Positions 46,330 to 59,463 are shown, numbered from the stretch's first letter. The stretch: 64,000 nt of DNA from Apricaphanius iberus (GCA_028564705.1 JAPXFQ010000787.1:4588001-4652000), one strand, 5' to 3'. Numbers and translations are program-made. Notes: generated by a model not told the origin, from the sequence alone.

Positions 46330-46570
46330 CCTAAGTCATTTCCTTCTCCTTCCGGTCCATGGCTCCCCTACCGTCAAAAAAAAATTAATGAGAGTCAATG
46401 GAGCGATACAAGTTATTTTTTGATCAAGTTTGAAATGCGCCGTGGATCGAACATATGATGTCCGTAAATTTTAAATACTTATTTTGATGCAGAAAAAATG
46501 CTGATTTTCCACCAGCGGCAAAAGTTACTTTAGGTTTTGCGTAAAAAACACTAAGCGGACTACAACTGCA
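46330..46570. repeat. Inverted repeat flanking the plus-strand LINE, left
   Basis: CTTCCGGTCCATGGCTCCCC and CAATGGAGCGATACAAGTTA correspond in reverse complement to 50870-50960 (GGGGACCCATGGGCC, TAACTTTTATCGCTCCATTG). The pair surrounds the LINE at 46590-50550. It could be one foldback element split by the LINE or two independent copies. Confidence 0.55.
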
Positions 46571-46589
46571 GAAGAAGAAGGAGACATTG

Positions 46590-49500
46590 GGCCGTAGCCT
46601 CCAGCATGAAGGAATGAGCATTAAACAGTTACTAAAAATCCCACCTACAGTAAATCATACAGTCCCTCCATCACCAACCACTATTAATATGGCTCTTTTA
46701 AATGTTCCCTCTCTGCTGAATAAAACTTTTATAATAAATTACCTGATTTTAGATAATAAACTTCAGTGTTTATTTTTAAGGGAGACATGGCTGAGTGCAG
46801 ATGCCCCTGCTGTTCTTATAGAGGCCTCTCCACCTAATTTTAACTTTTCTTATTCTACGAGGAGTAGCCAGAGGGGAGGCGGAACTGCTTTTATAAGTTC
46901 ATCAACTCTTTCTGCCAAACCTGTTTTATTTAATATTTTTACCACGTTTGAATACACTGCCTCTGTTTTTAGCACTCCTCAGATTTGATGTGTCACAGTT
47001 TATAGGCCTCCGAAAAGGAATGCACTTTTTATTCCAGAATTTTCAGAGTTTTTATCAATTTTACACAACTCTTATGAGAGGATCATTTTAGCTGGTGATT
47101 TTAATCTACTTGTAGATAACCTTCTAGATCTTTTAAATATTTTAAATTATATGGATTTTAGCCAACATGTCATGCAGCCGACTCACAACAGAGGACACAC
47201 TCTGGACTTGGTCATATCGTATGGCCTGTCCACCAGTGTGTCCTCTGTTGTTGATTTGACTGTCTCTGACCACTACTGTGTGTGTTACGGCTGCTCTAAC
47301 TAACTTCAGGTGTTTCTTGTTTCCTCCTGATTGCCACTGCTCAGAGGGGATTGGTCCAGATCTCCACACCTTCCTCTCCGCTGATCCCAGTGGTTGCTGT
47401 CCTGATAATTGCCAAACCACACCCCATACATCCAGGAAATAAAAGACACTCCCAACCTTCATTCCACAGGCAATTGTGTGCTCAGACAATTGGCCTCTAA
47501 TTTGTGACTTTTTTTTCCCCCAAAATCCCCCATTTTATCCAATTAGAAACCTCTGTGAGAACTCTTAGGAAGCGTCATCTAACCCCTGAAGTGGCTGCAG
47601 GTTTTCTTGAAGTTTTTAAAAATTTCCCTCCTGTACCTTTACCTGCTCCCTGAGATTTTATTGTTAATGATTTTAACAGTAGGCTTAAATATGCTCTCGA
47701 CCTGCTGGCTCCACTTAAAATTGTAAATATACATTCAAAATGTACAGTAACATGGAGAAATGAAAATGTTAAAAAAAAATTAAAGAGGAGCTGCAGGGTG
47801 GCAGAAGGAAATGGAGGAAAAATAAAATCACAATAAATCATCAGATATACATAGAACATCTCAGATTATATAATAACGCTTTAAGAAATTCCAGAAATAC
47901 ATACTTTTCCAGAATCATCTGAGAACATAAAAATAACCCCAAAATTCTATTTTCGACCATTGACAATATTCTACATCATACTTCTAATACTTTTCAGAAA
48001 ACCCCCTCAAACACTCTCTGTGAGGAGTTTGCGGACCGCTTCAGAGGGAAGGTAGACACCATCAGATGTAATATTTTATTCTCTCAAACTAACATGGTTT
48101 TAGAAAAATCTGAGTGTCTGCGTTCACCAGACGAAACACTGGACAGTTTTGTCCTGGTGGATGCTGGGACCCTTGATAAAGTTTTCTCCTCAGTGAGGCC
48201 AACCACAAGCGCTTTGGACCCGATTCCCACCAGGTTTTTTAAGCAATTTTATGGTTCTTTTAAAGACGAGATTTTAAACTTTATGAATTGCTCCCTTCAG
48301 ACGGGGCTTTTTCCTACTGCCTTTAAAGCGGCGGTAGTCAGGCCCCTGCTGAAGAAGAGTAATTTAGATTTTAATGATTTAAACAACTACCGACCAGTAT
48401 CTAACTTACCATTTTTAAGCAAAGTTTTAGAAAAAGTTGTTTTTATTCAACTTAATGATTTTATTAACGCTCAAAATGTCCTAGAGAAATTTCAGTCTGG
48501 TTTTAGGATGAACCACAGCACAGAGACGGCGCTTTTAAAGATTTTAAATGATTTTAGATTAAACTATGATGCTAAAAAGGTGACAGTGTTGGTTCTTCTG
48601 GATCTAAGAGCTGCCTTTGATACAGTAGACCACACTATTCTTTTAACTCGTTTAAAACAGATCGGCCTCTGGTGCTGTTCACAACTGGTTCACATCCTAC
48701 CTCACAGACAGGACTTTTATGGTGAGTTTGGATACCTGTTCCTCTAAGGTCCATAAGATCGCATGTGGTGTGCCCAAGGGTTCAGTTTTAGGCTCAGTGC
48801 TTTTCTTTTTTTTTTTTTTTCTTTTTTTTTTTTTACGTGTCCTGTCTAGCAGTTTGCCACTCAGAATTGGTGTCTGAGTACCAAGTACAAGCCCAACAGA
48901 TTTACTTTCCCAAGCAGAGTATTACAGCGAAGCTTGATGTATATGTATGAAAAAATCTTTATTAGTGATTACTGAGGGTTCAATTTCCTGAAGTCGTGGA
49001 CCCGAAACCGAGACAAGAAGGAAGAAAGGTGTCTGATTTTTAAGAAATTTAAAGGTTCTTAAGGAAATCTGAGATCAGAGGTTTCGGTCAAATGAGATGG
49101 ACAAGTCCATCTCCAATTTTAAAATAGGAAAGGCTATTGATTCATCTATTCTATTTAATGTTTTGTATGTTTTAGATAGCAGTTTGGTAGGGTTAAGATT
49201 AAGAAAGTCTAAAACTTTTCCTTTCCAGGAAAAGTTTTAGGCTCAACCAGGAAAAAACTGAGGTTTTAATTATTGGTCCTGAGGCTCAGAGAGAGAAACC
49301 TTTACCAAAACTACAATCAATGTCTTTTAATCCATCATTACAAGTGAAGACCCTGGGTGTGATTGTTGACTCTGAGCTGACTTTTATTCCACACATTGAA
49401 AATATCACTAAAATAGGTTTTTATCACCTAAAGAACATCGGCAGGGTTCCGCCCCATTCTCTCTCGGGCCAATAGGGAGATGCTAACGCATGCTTTTATC

Positions 49501-50550
49501 ACCAGTAGAATTGATTATTGTAATTCCCTGCTTTCCGGTCTTCCGAAAAAGACTACATCAAGTTTACAGCTTTTACAGAATTCAGCAGCTCGTGTTCTGA
49601 TGAAGACCAGGAGGCGGGAGCACATTACACCGGTCTTAAAATCACTGCATTCGCTCCCCGTATGTTTTAGGATCGATTTTAAGGTTCTTTTAAGGGTCTT
49701 TAAGTGTCTTTATGGTCTTGGGCCTTCTTATCTGTCGGAAATGCTTTTACCAAATAAACCCTCGCGGTATCTGTGCTCCTCTGGTAGCCGTCTCCTTGTC
49801 ATTCCCAAAGTCAGGACACAGACTCATGGTGAGGCGTCTTTCCATTATTATTGCCCTGACCTCTGGAACAGGCTGCCAGAGGGCCTCAGGGCCGCAGAGA
49901 ACGTTCATGTTTTTAAGAGCAGGCTCAAAAATCACCTTTTTAGTCTAGCTTTTAACTAATTATTATTTATTAATATATTTTTATCTGCTCAGCATGTTTT
50001 ACCTGATTTAATTTTTAGTTTAGCTTTTAACTGTTTATTAATTAATCTGCTTTGCATTTTTATCTTGATTTTATCTTATCGTTGTTTTACACTTTATACA
50101 CTTTATATTTTATACACTTTATATTTTATAAACTTTATATTTTAACTTATTTTAATCTTTCTTGCCAGTGTTTCCTCTCTGGGGGCTCCCTGCATCGGGG
50201 CGGTGGTCAGCTGCGACTGCCTGAGTCCCCCCAGGTAGTGCTTGGGTGGAGGTGGGGGTACGAGCCCTCCCTCCTCTGGGCGCCCTGGGTCAGTGCGTTT
50301 GCTGCTGATGCAGATGCAGATGACTCCCATGATGGCATTTCCTGGCTCATTTGTACTCAGCCCGCTGTTTTAGTAGCTTTTAATTGTGTGTGTGTGTGTG
50401 TGAATGGCTGATGGGTTGGGAGGGGGGTGTAGTTGCTATGATGATTTTATTTTTGAAGGGGGGGGTTGGGTTTTTTTTTTTTTTAAATCTGTAAAGCACT
50501 TTGAGAAACTGTTTGAAAAGCGCTTTATAAATAAAGTTTGATTTGATTTT
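46590..50550 (+). mobile_element. L2/CR1-like LINE (plus strand), disrupted
   Basis: In order: endonuclease start (INMALLNVPSLLNK, LRETWLSADAP), endonuclease core (ILAGDFNLLVDN, HNRGHTLDLVISYG, SDHYCV near 47275), then reverse transcriptase at 48094-48747 (LDPIPTRFFKQF, AAVVRPLLKKSNLD, LVLLDLRAAFDTVDH). The C-terminal region is at 49480-49959 ([19 protein letters not shown]). The 3' UTR ends AAGCGCTTTATAAATAAAGT near 50535. A 240-bp insertion lies at about 47283-47520. The YADD region is replaced by T-rich foreign sequence at about 48805-49215. Confidence 0.87.
47283..47520 (+). mobile_element. Insertion in LINE, possible solo LTR
   Basis: Compared with 42550-42580, the sequence after SDHYCV is interrupted by about 240 bp starting TGTTACGGCTGCTC. 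It includes ATAAAAGACACTCCCAACC, which could be a promoter or poly(A) region, and GCTCAGACAATTGGCC. The TG start and such a core suggest a solo LTR, but no clear CA end or target duplication is visible. Confidence 0.4.
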
Positions 50551-51990
50551 TGATCAAACACGGAGAAAACCTCTATAAATCTGACCATGTGGAAAGTAGC
50601 AGCTGTATCTGGGGTAAAGCAGTCGGTGGAGTGATAGCCAGCAAAGAGGAGAAGCTCTACAAGCTCTAGGTGAGTGTTTTACGTGCTAAAGCTAGTGCTA
50701 GCTCACGATTGCAGGGTGATGTCATATATGCAACTTCTTACTTCTGATTTGTATGTATTTCAATTGCGAATTTTTTTAAATCAAAGAAATTCCAAATCAC
50801 TTGACAAACACAGTTGAAATTAGTTATCATTTTAAATTTAGGTACAACATATGTGTGATTAATTACGGAAGACAAAGCGGACCAGAAAATAACTTTTATC
50901 GCTCCATTGGCATCCATTTATTTCGGTCAGGGGACCCATGGGCCAAACGGAAGAGGAGGAGACTTTGGCTCCCCATGCCGCAAAGACTCCTCTAAACTAC
51001 AAGCTGGCCCTGAGGCAGTTATGGCTTTCCTTTGGTCCACAGAGAATTGCCCAGTTAAAGGTTGAATATGGAAAATTTTGCTTAAAAGCTATCTTTTAAA
51101 AAAAAGCAATACTTAAACGGGGAGTTTAGAGGTGTGCAGAAAGAAAGTGCACCCTTCCCTTTAAACGTTATATTTAAACTATAATAATTAAAAAAGATAG
51201 CGTTTTCTAACCACCGCACTGTGTTTATATTTACGTCTTCCAGCCAACTGCGGCGCTGTATTATACGTTGCTAAATACTGTTGTAAACTGTCTGGAGCAA
51301 CGAGGCATTTACTGTAGAAAATGGAGCACTCGGTACATTTAACTGCCTGTGTTTAAGCCAGAGAATTCATTATCTTTCTCAGAAGAGGAGCGACCATACA
51401 AGATCTAAAACCAGAGTTAGTTTAGGTGAAGCCTAAAATAGATGGACACAAATTGAAAAAACTTTCATGGCATCAAAACGAATGTGGAAATGAAGAAAGG
51501 TAAGAAAGCTTGCTAACAGCTAAAGTTAGCTGTCGGTAAAACAGCTTTCAATACTTGTGTATATGACGTTGTTCCTAGATATGAGAGCGTCAACCTCCAC
51601 ACTAAGTAAATGAAAGAAAAGGAAGCGGTTTCCTCCTGCACTCCCCAGTATAGGAGGCTCACTTTCACCGCTGCGGTGAGCGGCTATTATAAAGACTTTT
51701 CTAGCTAGCTTTCCGTATTGATATAGATCTCTGACCATACACCTCAGTCAAATACACACGCTGTGAAATCTGTTGGATGTTTATGTAAATTCTAAAGTAT
51801 AAATTATGACTTTTATAGAGGACATCACCAAGAGGAGTGTAGGATACCACTCAGCTACCGAAATAAGATGCAGAGAGGACAGGTACAAAAACTTACTGTT
51901 GCCTTTGACCCATATATTTTTATAATTACTTTTCGTTTAGTATTTTAAACTTATTACGATAAAATAGTCCTTACCCTGTAAGATTCGTCA
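50551..51990. other. No gene recognised
   Basis: It contains the right flank of the inverted repeat around the LINE (50790-50960) and otherwise unassigned sequence. A frame of 70 codons on the minus strand at 51526-51738 matches nothing I know. Confidence 0.4.
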
Positions 51991-51999
51991 TTAGACATG

Positions 52000-52870
52000 A
52001 TGCAGGCTGGTAATGTCAACAAAACTGGCATTCAGGCGACATTTTACTATTACAACTACAACCTCAACACACTAGATGTCGCTTTGGTGCCCATGTTCCA
52101 TATTCAACCTTTAAAGACCCTGACCTGGCTGCTGTGTACAGTGCAGAAGTACATAAACGGCAACAGTCAGGTTATGCAAGGGAACTCGCTCCTGAAGAGG
52201 CAAACTGCAAATGAATTCTGGGTCCTCCCCCATCACATTGTTCATCATAACAGTAAACCCAGGATAGGAATCCTCCAGCTGGATATATTCTGCAATGCAT
52301 CAGAGTGTGCTTATGAAAAAGTGGCATATTTGAGATTCGACTAGGCAGGACATGAGCTGCACACTGCCTTCGCCATGGTTAGATCATGTGTAGTCCCCCA
52401 GAAGCAACAGTCGATTCCCCGTTTGGAGCTGTGTGCTGCACTGGCAGGGGCAAAACTGTCTAGACTCTTCCTCAGTGAACTTACACTGTCCATCAGTGAG
52501 ATTACTGTATGGACCAATTCTACCACTGTGTTGGACTGGATCCAGTCCGAATCCTGCCACTATAAACTATATTTAGGTACTCGTATTGCTGAACTACTGG
52601 AGATATTTCTCTGCTCCAAACCTGGCAGATGTCAAATTCTGCACAGCTTGATTCTGCACAATACTACACCTGGGCTGACTTGGTGCAGGCCAGCTACCTG
52701 TCCTCTCACAGGGCGGCTGCACCTCCCATGTCAGCAGCGTACAGTCTAGAGATAGAAGTTAAACTTTTGAAACAGGCACAACAGGACAGCTTCCCTGTTG
52801 AGGTACTTGCAATTAAAACTGAGAAAGAGGAATGCACTGGCAGCAGACTAAGAAACAGGCCCTGATTTAG
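52000..52870 (+). mobile_element. BEL/Pao retrotransposon fragment (RNase H region)
   Basis: The frame 52375-52640 reads QQSIPRLELCAALAGAKLSR, then ITVWTNSTTVLDWIQSESCH and TRIAELLEI. This is the RNase H-like region that follows the reverse transcriptase in BEL/Pao polyproteins. The usual DS catalytic pair is altered (WTNSTT). No LTR, integrase or reverse transcriptase core is visible nearby. Confidence 0.8.
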
Positions 52871-52929
52871 CCAGTCCCACTGAGGGGTGCAGGTAGAATA
52901 TCAGGGGGGCGGGTCTGGGTGTGCTGTCT

Positions 52930-53130
52930 TTTATCTTATTTATATCTTTTTTGTGTACCTATCTATCTTTTTGTGTATTTGTCATTTTTATTTTTGTTGT
53001 GTTTTTGTCGTTTTTATTCATTTTATTTGCGTATTTGTCATTTTTATTCATTTTTTTGTGTATTTGTTGTTTTTATTAATTTTTTTGTACATTTATTCGT
53101 GTATTTGTTGTTTTCATTTCTTATAGTTTA
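52930..53130 (+). repeat. T-rich minisatellite GTATTTGTCATTTTTATT
   Basis: Imperfect units of about 20-35 bp, containing TTTGTGTATTTGT and TTTTTATTCATTT, are repeated five or more times. The open frames across it (Phe/Ile/Tyr/Cys-rich) come from the repeat. Confidence 0.8.
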
Positions 53131-53241
53131 TACGAGTCATTATAGAATCAGTCTTTTGTTTTTTGTGTGCAAAAGTCTTAACAAATGCGTCCATATCTAG
53201 GCCTGTTGTTATGGCCTTCTCATGTCCCAGAATAACAACAT

Positions 53242-55294
53242 TTATTTTTTCTCATGTAGCATAGTGTGGCAGAAGGGGGTAAGAATGTGAGACAAAGTGG
53301 AGAAAGAGCTCTCGCATGATGCAGATGATATTCCAGTCACAAGGGAGGTCACATACATGCAATGGCGCTGAGGAAAGGCATTCTTATACCCGCGCAGATA
53401 TTTGCAAATGGTGGAGAGGTCTACACACTCTACATCACCATCATCATCAGTCTTTTTGAATTCTTTCTCCAACATTATTTTTGCAACAAGAATCTCATTG
53501 GAAAGTTTATCATTTTCACTTCCTGTCATTTTCTGCAGAGGACTTAACATAGCAACATCCAGAAAAGAAGAAGATTGAGGCTGAAGGCAAGTAACTGTTT
53601 TCATGAGATCAACATTGCTTTTGGAGAACCTTGTCTCCATCTCTACAATGGCTTTGTCCAAAATGTCGAGAAGGGATCTCTTCAAAGCCTGGCTAGGAGT
53701 CGTGGAGTCTTCTACATGGCCTACAGTGGACATAAGAACACTACCTGTGAGCAGTGAGCTCTTTCTTTTAGCAGCTGGTGCAGGCGTGCTGGTTAATGTC
53801 TCACTTTCCTCATTTCTCATCTGCTTCAAAGTTTGCAGAGATGCACTGACTAATTCTGAAGCACAGCACAGGTCAACAGAATGAGCCTGCAGTATGGCAT
53901 TTGCAGACTTCAAGGAACCCAGAACTTTTAGGAGGAATTTTCCAATTTCAAACAAATGATGCCTCCTTAACATCATCAGTAGCCCTGATGCCTCTGTACA
54001 GATATCAACAGCAGCAGCTCTGTCCTCTGTAACCTCTGACAGGATACTCATAATAACATCCTGATTCTCCACAAGACGCTTGGTCACATCATGGTGGCTT
54101 GTCCACCTGATCCCCAACAATCGTTTAAGGGAGGGAACATCATAGTTCTGTGACACATAATGACGGTGAAAGAAGGAGTGCAGTGATCCTGACAGATCAA
54201 AAAAGGTTTTTGCACATGGCTCTGCTTGCATTGCATGGACCACTGCCAAGTGCAGCTGGTGGTTATAGCAGTGGATATAAGGTATATCCTTCCCTACCTT
54301 CATTTGTAACAAGGCCTGAGCCCCACCCCTGACCCCACTCATGACAGAGGCTCCATCATGGCACTGACTGATAATTTCAGCTGTACTATAGCCGGAGTCA
54401 GAGAGATACTCAAGAATTTGGTTGGTAATAAAATCAGCATTTAACTGACTGAGATCAAGCAGACCAATCAGATGTTCCTCTGGAATGCCTTTACAGACAA
54501 ATCTAATCATTATGGACAGATTCTCCACATTGCATTGTCCCTAGTTCCATCACTTTTAATGCAAAACCCAGCAAAATCTGCTTTGTCATAATCAGCTTTG
54601 ATTTTATTTAATACCATTTTGGCCAGTGTTTCAAAAAAATCGTTTTGTATGTTGTGAGAGGTGTATTTTGCATTTTGTGGGATGTGTTTGTTATTTCATT
54701 AAATTTGGGGTCATTTGCCAGTGTGTACTCAACCATTTTTAAGAACAGTCCTGAAGAGAAATCATCATTAAAGCTTTCCACAGTGCCATGAAATGGAAGT
54801 TCATTTACTGCTAGGAACTGAACAACTTCTCCAATTGTTTTTATATAATAACTGTTTTTTTCAAGTTGTGTGAGACTAATTAAGTTACCAATGGTTTCCC
54901 CTGTGGCCTCTCTTTGGGACATTTCAGACCAGATTTTTGCATTTGTTATTGTGGTATTGACTTGATGCATGCTTTGTGAGTCCCTTGTCCTTTTCTAAAA
55001 CCGTTTTCCAATTATTAAATCCTTGTTTTGTGAAAACCAAATCCCTATCATTGTTCCCCCCGAATTTACGACATGGGGAAACAAAAGCACGCATCGAGGT
55101 TTGCTGAATATTCGAGCCATGGTCTCCCACGATACCAGCCAGGGCAGAATGAGCAGGCATTTTTCCCAAAACGACGCTTGGGGAAAACCAACACCGTGGG
55201 TTGTGACGGTGATGTAGTCTTCAAGCCTGTGTTTACGTCCCTCGCAGCGGCCAATGCTGGGCTGGGGACAGCGGGGGATGCGGTGCTTATGCAA
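53242..55294 (-). pseudogene. hAT-superfamily transposase (ZMYM1/TTF-type), frameshifted
   Basis: On the minus strand, a TTF-type zinc finger region (SPCRKFGGNN, FTKQGFNNWK, GLTKHASSQYH) lies at about 55080-54950. A DUF4371-like region lies at 54970-54600. The catalytic core begins IKADYDKADFAGFCIKSDGT (about 54585-54540), carrying the first Asp. A 428-codon open frame (54528-53242) then has CHDGASVMSGVRGG, YIHCYNHQLHLAVVHA, RWTSHHDV and, near its end, SSASCESSFSTLSHI of the hAT dimerisation region. Two or more frameshifts between 54620 and 54520 separate the parts. The protein ends early, after the dimerisation motif starts. Confidence 0.87.
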
Positions 55295-56230
55295 ACAGAA
55301 GAACTATGTGTACCGGTGCTGCACGGGGCTTAGAGTTTGTGAGGAGTTGAGGAGCAATATCACCCGACGAGTCGGGTAATGGTTCTGTCTATGCTGCTGC
55401 TAGGTTTAGCTTTAGCAACCAGAAATCTGCGCGTAGTCGACTCGATTCACTTGCAATTACAAAAGAAAGCGACAGAGAGACAGGGAGAGAATGAAAGAAT
55501 AACCAAATAATTGTGGCTATCGATAGCGGAATAAACTTAAAACAGCGGCTGAGCTCAACTAACGGCTTTGCATCCTGCATACTCTGCTGTGACCGACAAA
55601 AAAGTAAGACGCGGAGGAGCAACAAGCAAGCGCAGCGACTGGCCACACCCTCTCTGTGTATCTACCAACCAGCAGCTACTATGAGTGACAGAGAGCATAG
55701 AGCGCTCTTCTAATTTTACTTGAAATATTTAGGAGATTTGTGATTTTTGCCTAGCATCACGTTTGGGGGGGCAGTCATGGCATTTAGGGGGGCACTGCCC
55801 CCCCTTGCCTATGCTTATATCCGGGCGCGCTAAGTAACCTTTCTCCAGAATATGACAGTCAGCTCGGCCTCATACAAGTAGGTGGCCAACTACGCTGAGA
55901 AGAGCTGATGGATGTTGAATCACTGCACCCTAATATTTCCTTTCACTGGACCACCCTACTACTCAGCTCATCATTAAAGACTATGATACATGTCTCCAGC
56001 ATCCTTGCCCAGAAAGTGTCTTCCATTTTACAATTTTGGTCCCTAATCGAACCCAGTCTACCGGACAATCAGGTGTGGATGCAGCCTTATATTCACATGG
56101 GCTTTTGATGTTTACTAATGTATTGTACATATCAAGGGGCATCTCTATAAACCCCCCTGTAATTTGTGCAAAGATGTTACTTCCCACTCTTTGTGGTTTG
56201 TTTGAACTAGTTCAACGTGATATTGCCAAT
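55295..56230. other. No gene recognised; probable 5' flank of the hAT element
   Basis: A G/C-run palindrome-like patch at 55764-55806 (GGGGGGGCAGT and ACTGCCCCCCC) may be close to the hAT 5' end. 55910-56230 is open in places but matches no domain I recognise. Confidence 0.35.
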
Positions 56231-56234
56231 GGAG

Positions 56235-57132
56235 CGGTCGTGTTTGGTTCTTGCTTTTTAACCTGTATATGCTCCCTCTTGGCAGTGTTATCAGGAGACA
56301 TGGAGTTAGCTTTCACAGTTATGCTGATGATGCACAGTTGTACCTCTCCATGTCTCCTGATGACACATGGCCAATGGATGCACTTTTTAACTGCATTTTA
56401 GACATCAAATCCTGGATGGCAGAAAACTTTCTCCAGCTCAACCAGCACAAAACGGAGGTTTTAATTATCGGTCCTGAGGCTCAGAGAGAGAAGCTTTTAC
56501 CAAAACTACAATCATTGTCTTTTAATCCATCATTACGAGTGAAGAACCTGGGTGTGATTTTTGACTGTGAGCTGACTTTTATCACTCACATTAAAAACAT
56601 AACCAAAATAGGTTTTTATCACCTAAAGAAAATCGCCAGAGTCCGCCCAATTCTCTCTCGGGCCAATAGGGAGATGCTAACGCATGCTTTTATCACCAGT
56701 AGAATTGATTATTGTAATTCCCTGCTTTCCGGTCTTCCGAAAAAGACTACATCAAGTTTACAGCTTATACAGAATTCAGATTTGTTCTGTTCTGATGAAG
56801 ACCAGGAGGCGGGAGCACATTACACCGGTCTTAAAATCACTGCATTGGCTCCCTGTATGTTTTAAGATCGATTTTAAGGTTCTTTTAAGGGTCTTTAAGT
56901 GTCTTAATGGTCTTGGGCCTTCTTATTTTCTCAGAAATGCTTTTACCGTATAAACCCTCGCGGTCTCTGCGTGTGTGTGTTGGTATGGCTGATGGATTGG
57001 GTTGGGAGGGGGTTGTATTAGTGTTGATGATTTTATTTTTGAAGGGGGGTTGTGGGGTTATTTTAAATCTGTAAAGCACTTTGAGTAACTTTGTTTGAAA
57101 AGCGCTTTATAAATAAAGTTTGATTTGATTTA
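56235..57132 (+). mobile_element. 5'-truncated L2/CR1-like LINE, same family as 46590-50550
   Basis: The copy begins within the reverse transcriptase (LFNLYMLPLG) and retains HSYADDAQLY with YADD at about 56326. It also has WMAENFLQLNQHKTEVLIIG, VKNLGVIFDCELTF and [19 protein letters not shown]. One frame is open for 204 codons (56251-56865). After KPSR near 56965 the C-terminus is deleted to the 3' UTR. The tail ends AAAGCGCTTTATAAATAAAG near 57118. Confidence 0.87.
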
Positions 57133-57797
57133 AATTTGTCCTGCACATGTCCCGTGCAGGTGCGTGTAAGATTAAAAACCACGCATACACATATTAAGGG
57201 CATAAATATTTTTAAAAATGTTTCTGGATTAAATACCTCGAACGTAAATGGCTGGGGTCCCACTTTCATCATATACAGTCACCAGTCCCTACTGAAAGTG
57301 AAAAGGAATATATAGCTGTAACTTGCCAGTTTATTTGTATGTATATTCAGAGTATTTGTATGTATGTTTATTTGTATTTATATGTAACTTGCCAGGCTCT
57401 TATTTTGTGCAGCGAGCAGCTGAATTGCACACACACTTTATTTATGCCCTATAACAGCATGATATGCAGATACCTATTAACAGCTGTTTGATCTGAAAGC
57501 GCACAGCAAGGAACCTTGTTGGAAACTTGCTGTGATACGTTGATATAGCTGGGCATTTATTCACTCAACATATAAAACATAAATTCTAATTTTCACACTT
57601 AAGTGAATCCATAGTCTTTCCCCTCCTTATCTGTGTTGACGTGCTTCATATCGCCACTCATTCCCGTTCTCTCAGGTCTTCGTCATCCACTCTTCTTGTT
57701 CCTTTTGTCCGGCATGTCATCATGGTGAGCAGAGCTTTTAGCTGCTTCTCAGCTCTGAAATTAACTACCCCCCAAATCAGAAATATTAACTCTTTAC

Positions 57798-58078
57798 TAG
57801 GGATGCACCAATACCAACACTGGGCTGATACCATTCTTTTGTACTGTATCGGTTAAAGTTAACCAATATCATGAACCGATATTTAAAATGTGTAATCTCT
57901 GAAATAATTTCACAGAATTTTTTTTTTTTCTTTTCTTGAAGTTTTAGTTTTGTGGTCATTTTTATCAATATCCAATTCACTGCATTGTTTTGTTTGGTAG
58001 AAGTATCGGTAATGGTACTCGGTATCCAAGTATCGGTACCGCATTGGTTTGAAAAAAAGTGGGAATTTTGCATCCCTA
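57798..58078. mobile_element. hAT-like MITE, GGATGCACCGAT family, complete copy
   Basis: It starts TAGGGATGCACCAATACC and ends TTTGCATCCCTA. Flanking 8-mers CTCTTTAC and CTCTCAAC match at six of eight places. It is about 280 bp and non-coding. This is the best-defined copy of the family in the window. Confidence 0.75.
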
Positions 58079-58367
58079 CTCTCAACCTTTATTTAAATCA
58101 CAGCACAAAATAATTCTGTTCAAACAGGCTTATTCACTTTTAGACTCTGAATTTGGTTGTTGTCTCATGATTTCTTATTCGATCAATTTATATACCTTAT
58201 TCGTTATTCTAAGGCTTGGTTTGATATTGAGTAAGTCTTTTTCATTAAGTCTAAGTACCAGCCCATGGTATTGCTGTCATGTGATTGGCTAATTACATGT
58301 TTTATGTTGTCTTCCCTTGTAATGTAATGTAATGTTGAGCATATCAAAAGAAAGTTATAGCAAGCAC

Positions 58368-59442
58368 TTAAAGGGACTAAATCATGCTATTTTACAGCTT
58401 TCCAGTTCTGGGATAGACATATATACGATAAAAATGTTACCGTTTGTTTGTCATATAGTAGTATTAATTTGTTCTGAATATTAACTTGTATCCTGCAGTT
58501 TATGGTGGACCACGAAGTAAAACGGCTTGTTTCTCTGTAATCCCGCCTGCCGTCGCCCCCACCCCCTGCTTCCCTCCTCTCCCCCGCTCCACTCCTCTCC
58601 AGTGCAGAGCTGCTCTGACTAAGAAAAACAGCTGAGCCTTATCTCAAACAGCAGTCCGACTTTAAATTTAAGTGCACCAAGTATCACAATGAAACTGTGT
58701 TATATTAAGGGCTTGGACGTTTGGTTTATTTATTTATTTTTTCTAAAAACTGTAGTCAATAAAGCTTATTTCAGTTGCTAAATCTCCAGGTTTTAGACAG
58801 AGCTGAAACCAACATAGCTCAGTCCAGCAAGCAACTCTTTCCAGCCCAGTGTATAAAAAAGCCGTGGGTGTTGTTTGCACCCGTTTACTGAACATTCTGA
58901 GATGCTACAGATCAATTAATTAACCACACAATGCTGTTATAAGATTACATAAGAAGCTTGATAAATGGCTAACACACATTAGCATTAGCATGTAGACACT
59001 TATTTATCTGTCCATCAGGCATCTTTGATCCAGCTGCTGACCTTTAAGAATGTAGAATTAAGTCCTCTTATCCATGCAGCCAAACAGCCGTGTTCACAGA
59101 GAAAGTAAAACTCCAACAAAAAAAAGTTTTTTCAGCGAAAACCAGAGCAGCTATGAGCTTTGAGGAGGGGGAGGGTGTGCTTGTAACTCCACCAGAGGTA
59201 GGCCGCTCTCTCTGCAGGGGCGGTGCAGACACCTCAGTTTTTTGGGTTTTTTCGGTGCAGACACCTCCAACATTTCCTTGTGGTAACATAGTGACGTAAA
59301 ATACGCAGGATTCAGTAGGAATACTCAGACATGTGTAAATTAAGCCAAAAACCACTTTGGTGGAGTTTTTTAATGAGAAATTTGCTTTACCAGATGATTG
59401 AAAACTGTAAATACTTGATTTTGCATGATATAGGCCCTTTAA
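58368..59442. mobile_element. TTAA-flanked non-autonomous element (piggyBac-like), 1075 bp
   Basis: TTAA at 58368 is followed by AGGGACTAAATCATGC. The right end reads GCATGATATAGGCCCT and then TTAA at 59439-59442. The inverted termini continue inwards (TTTTACAG with CTGTAAAT). No transposase frame is present. It differs in sequence from the 455-bp TTAA element at 26850. Confidence 0.75.
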
Positions 59443-59463
59443 ATGCAGTTTGTTATATTGTAG

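Noticed and set aside
52887..53200. Two overlapping Phe/Tyr/Cys-rich frames that look like membrane proteins
   Set aside because: They are translations of a T-rich minisatellite.
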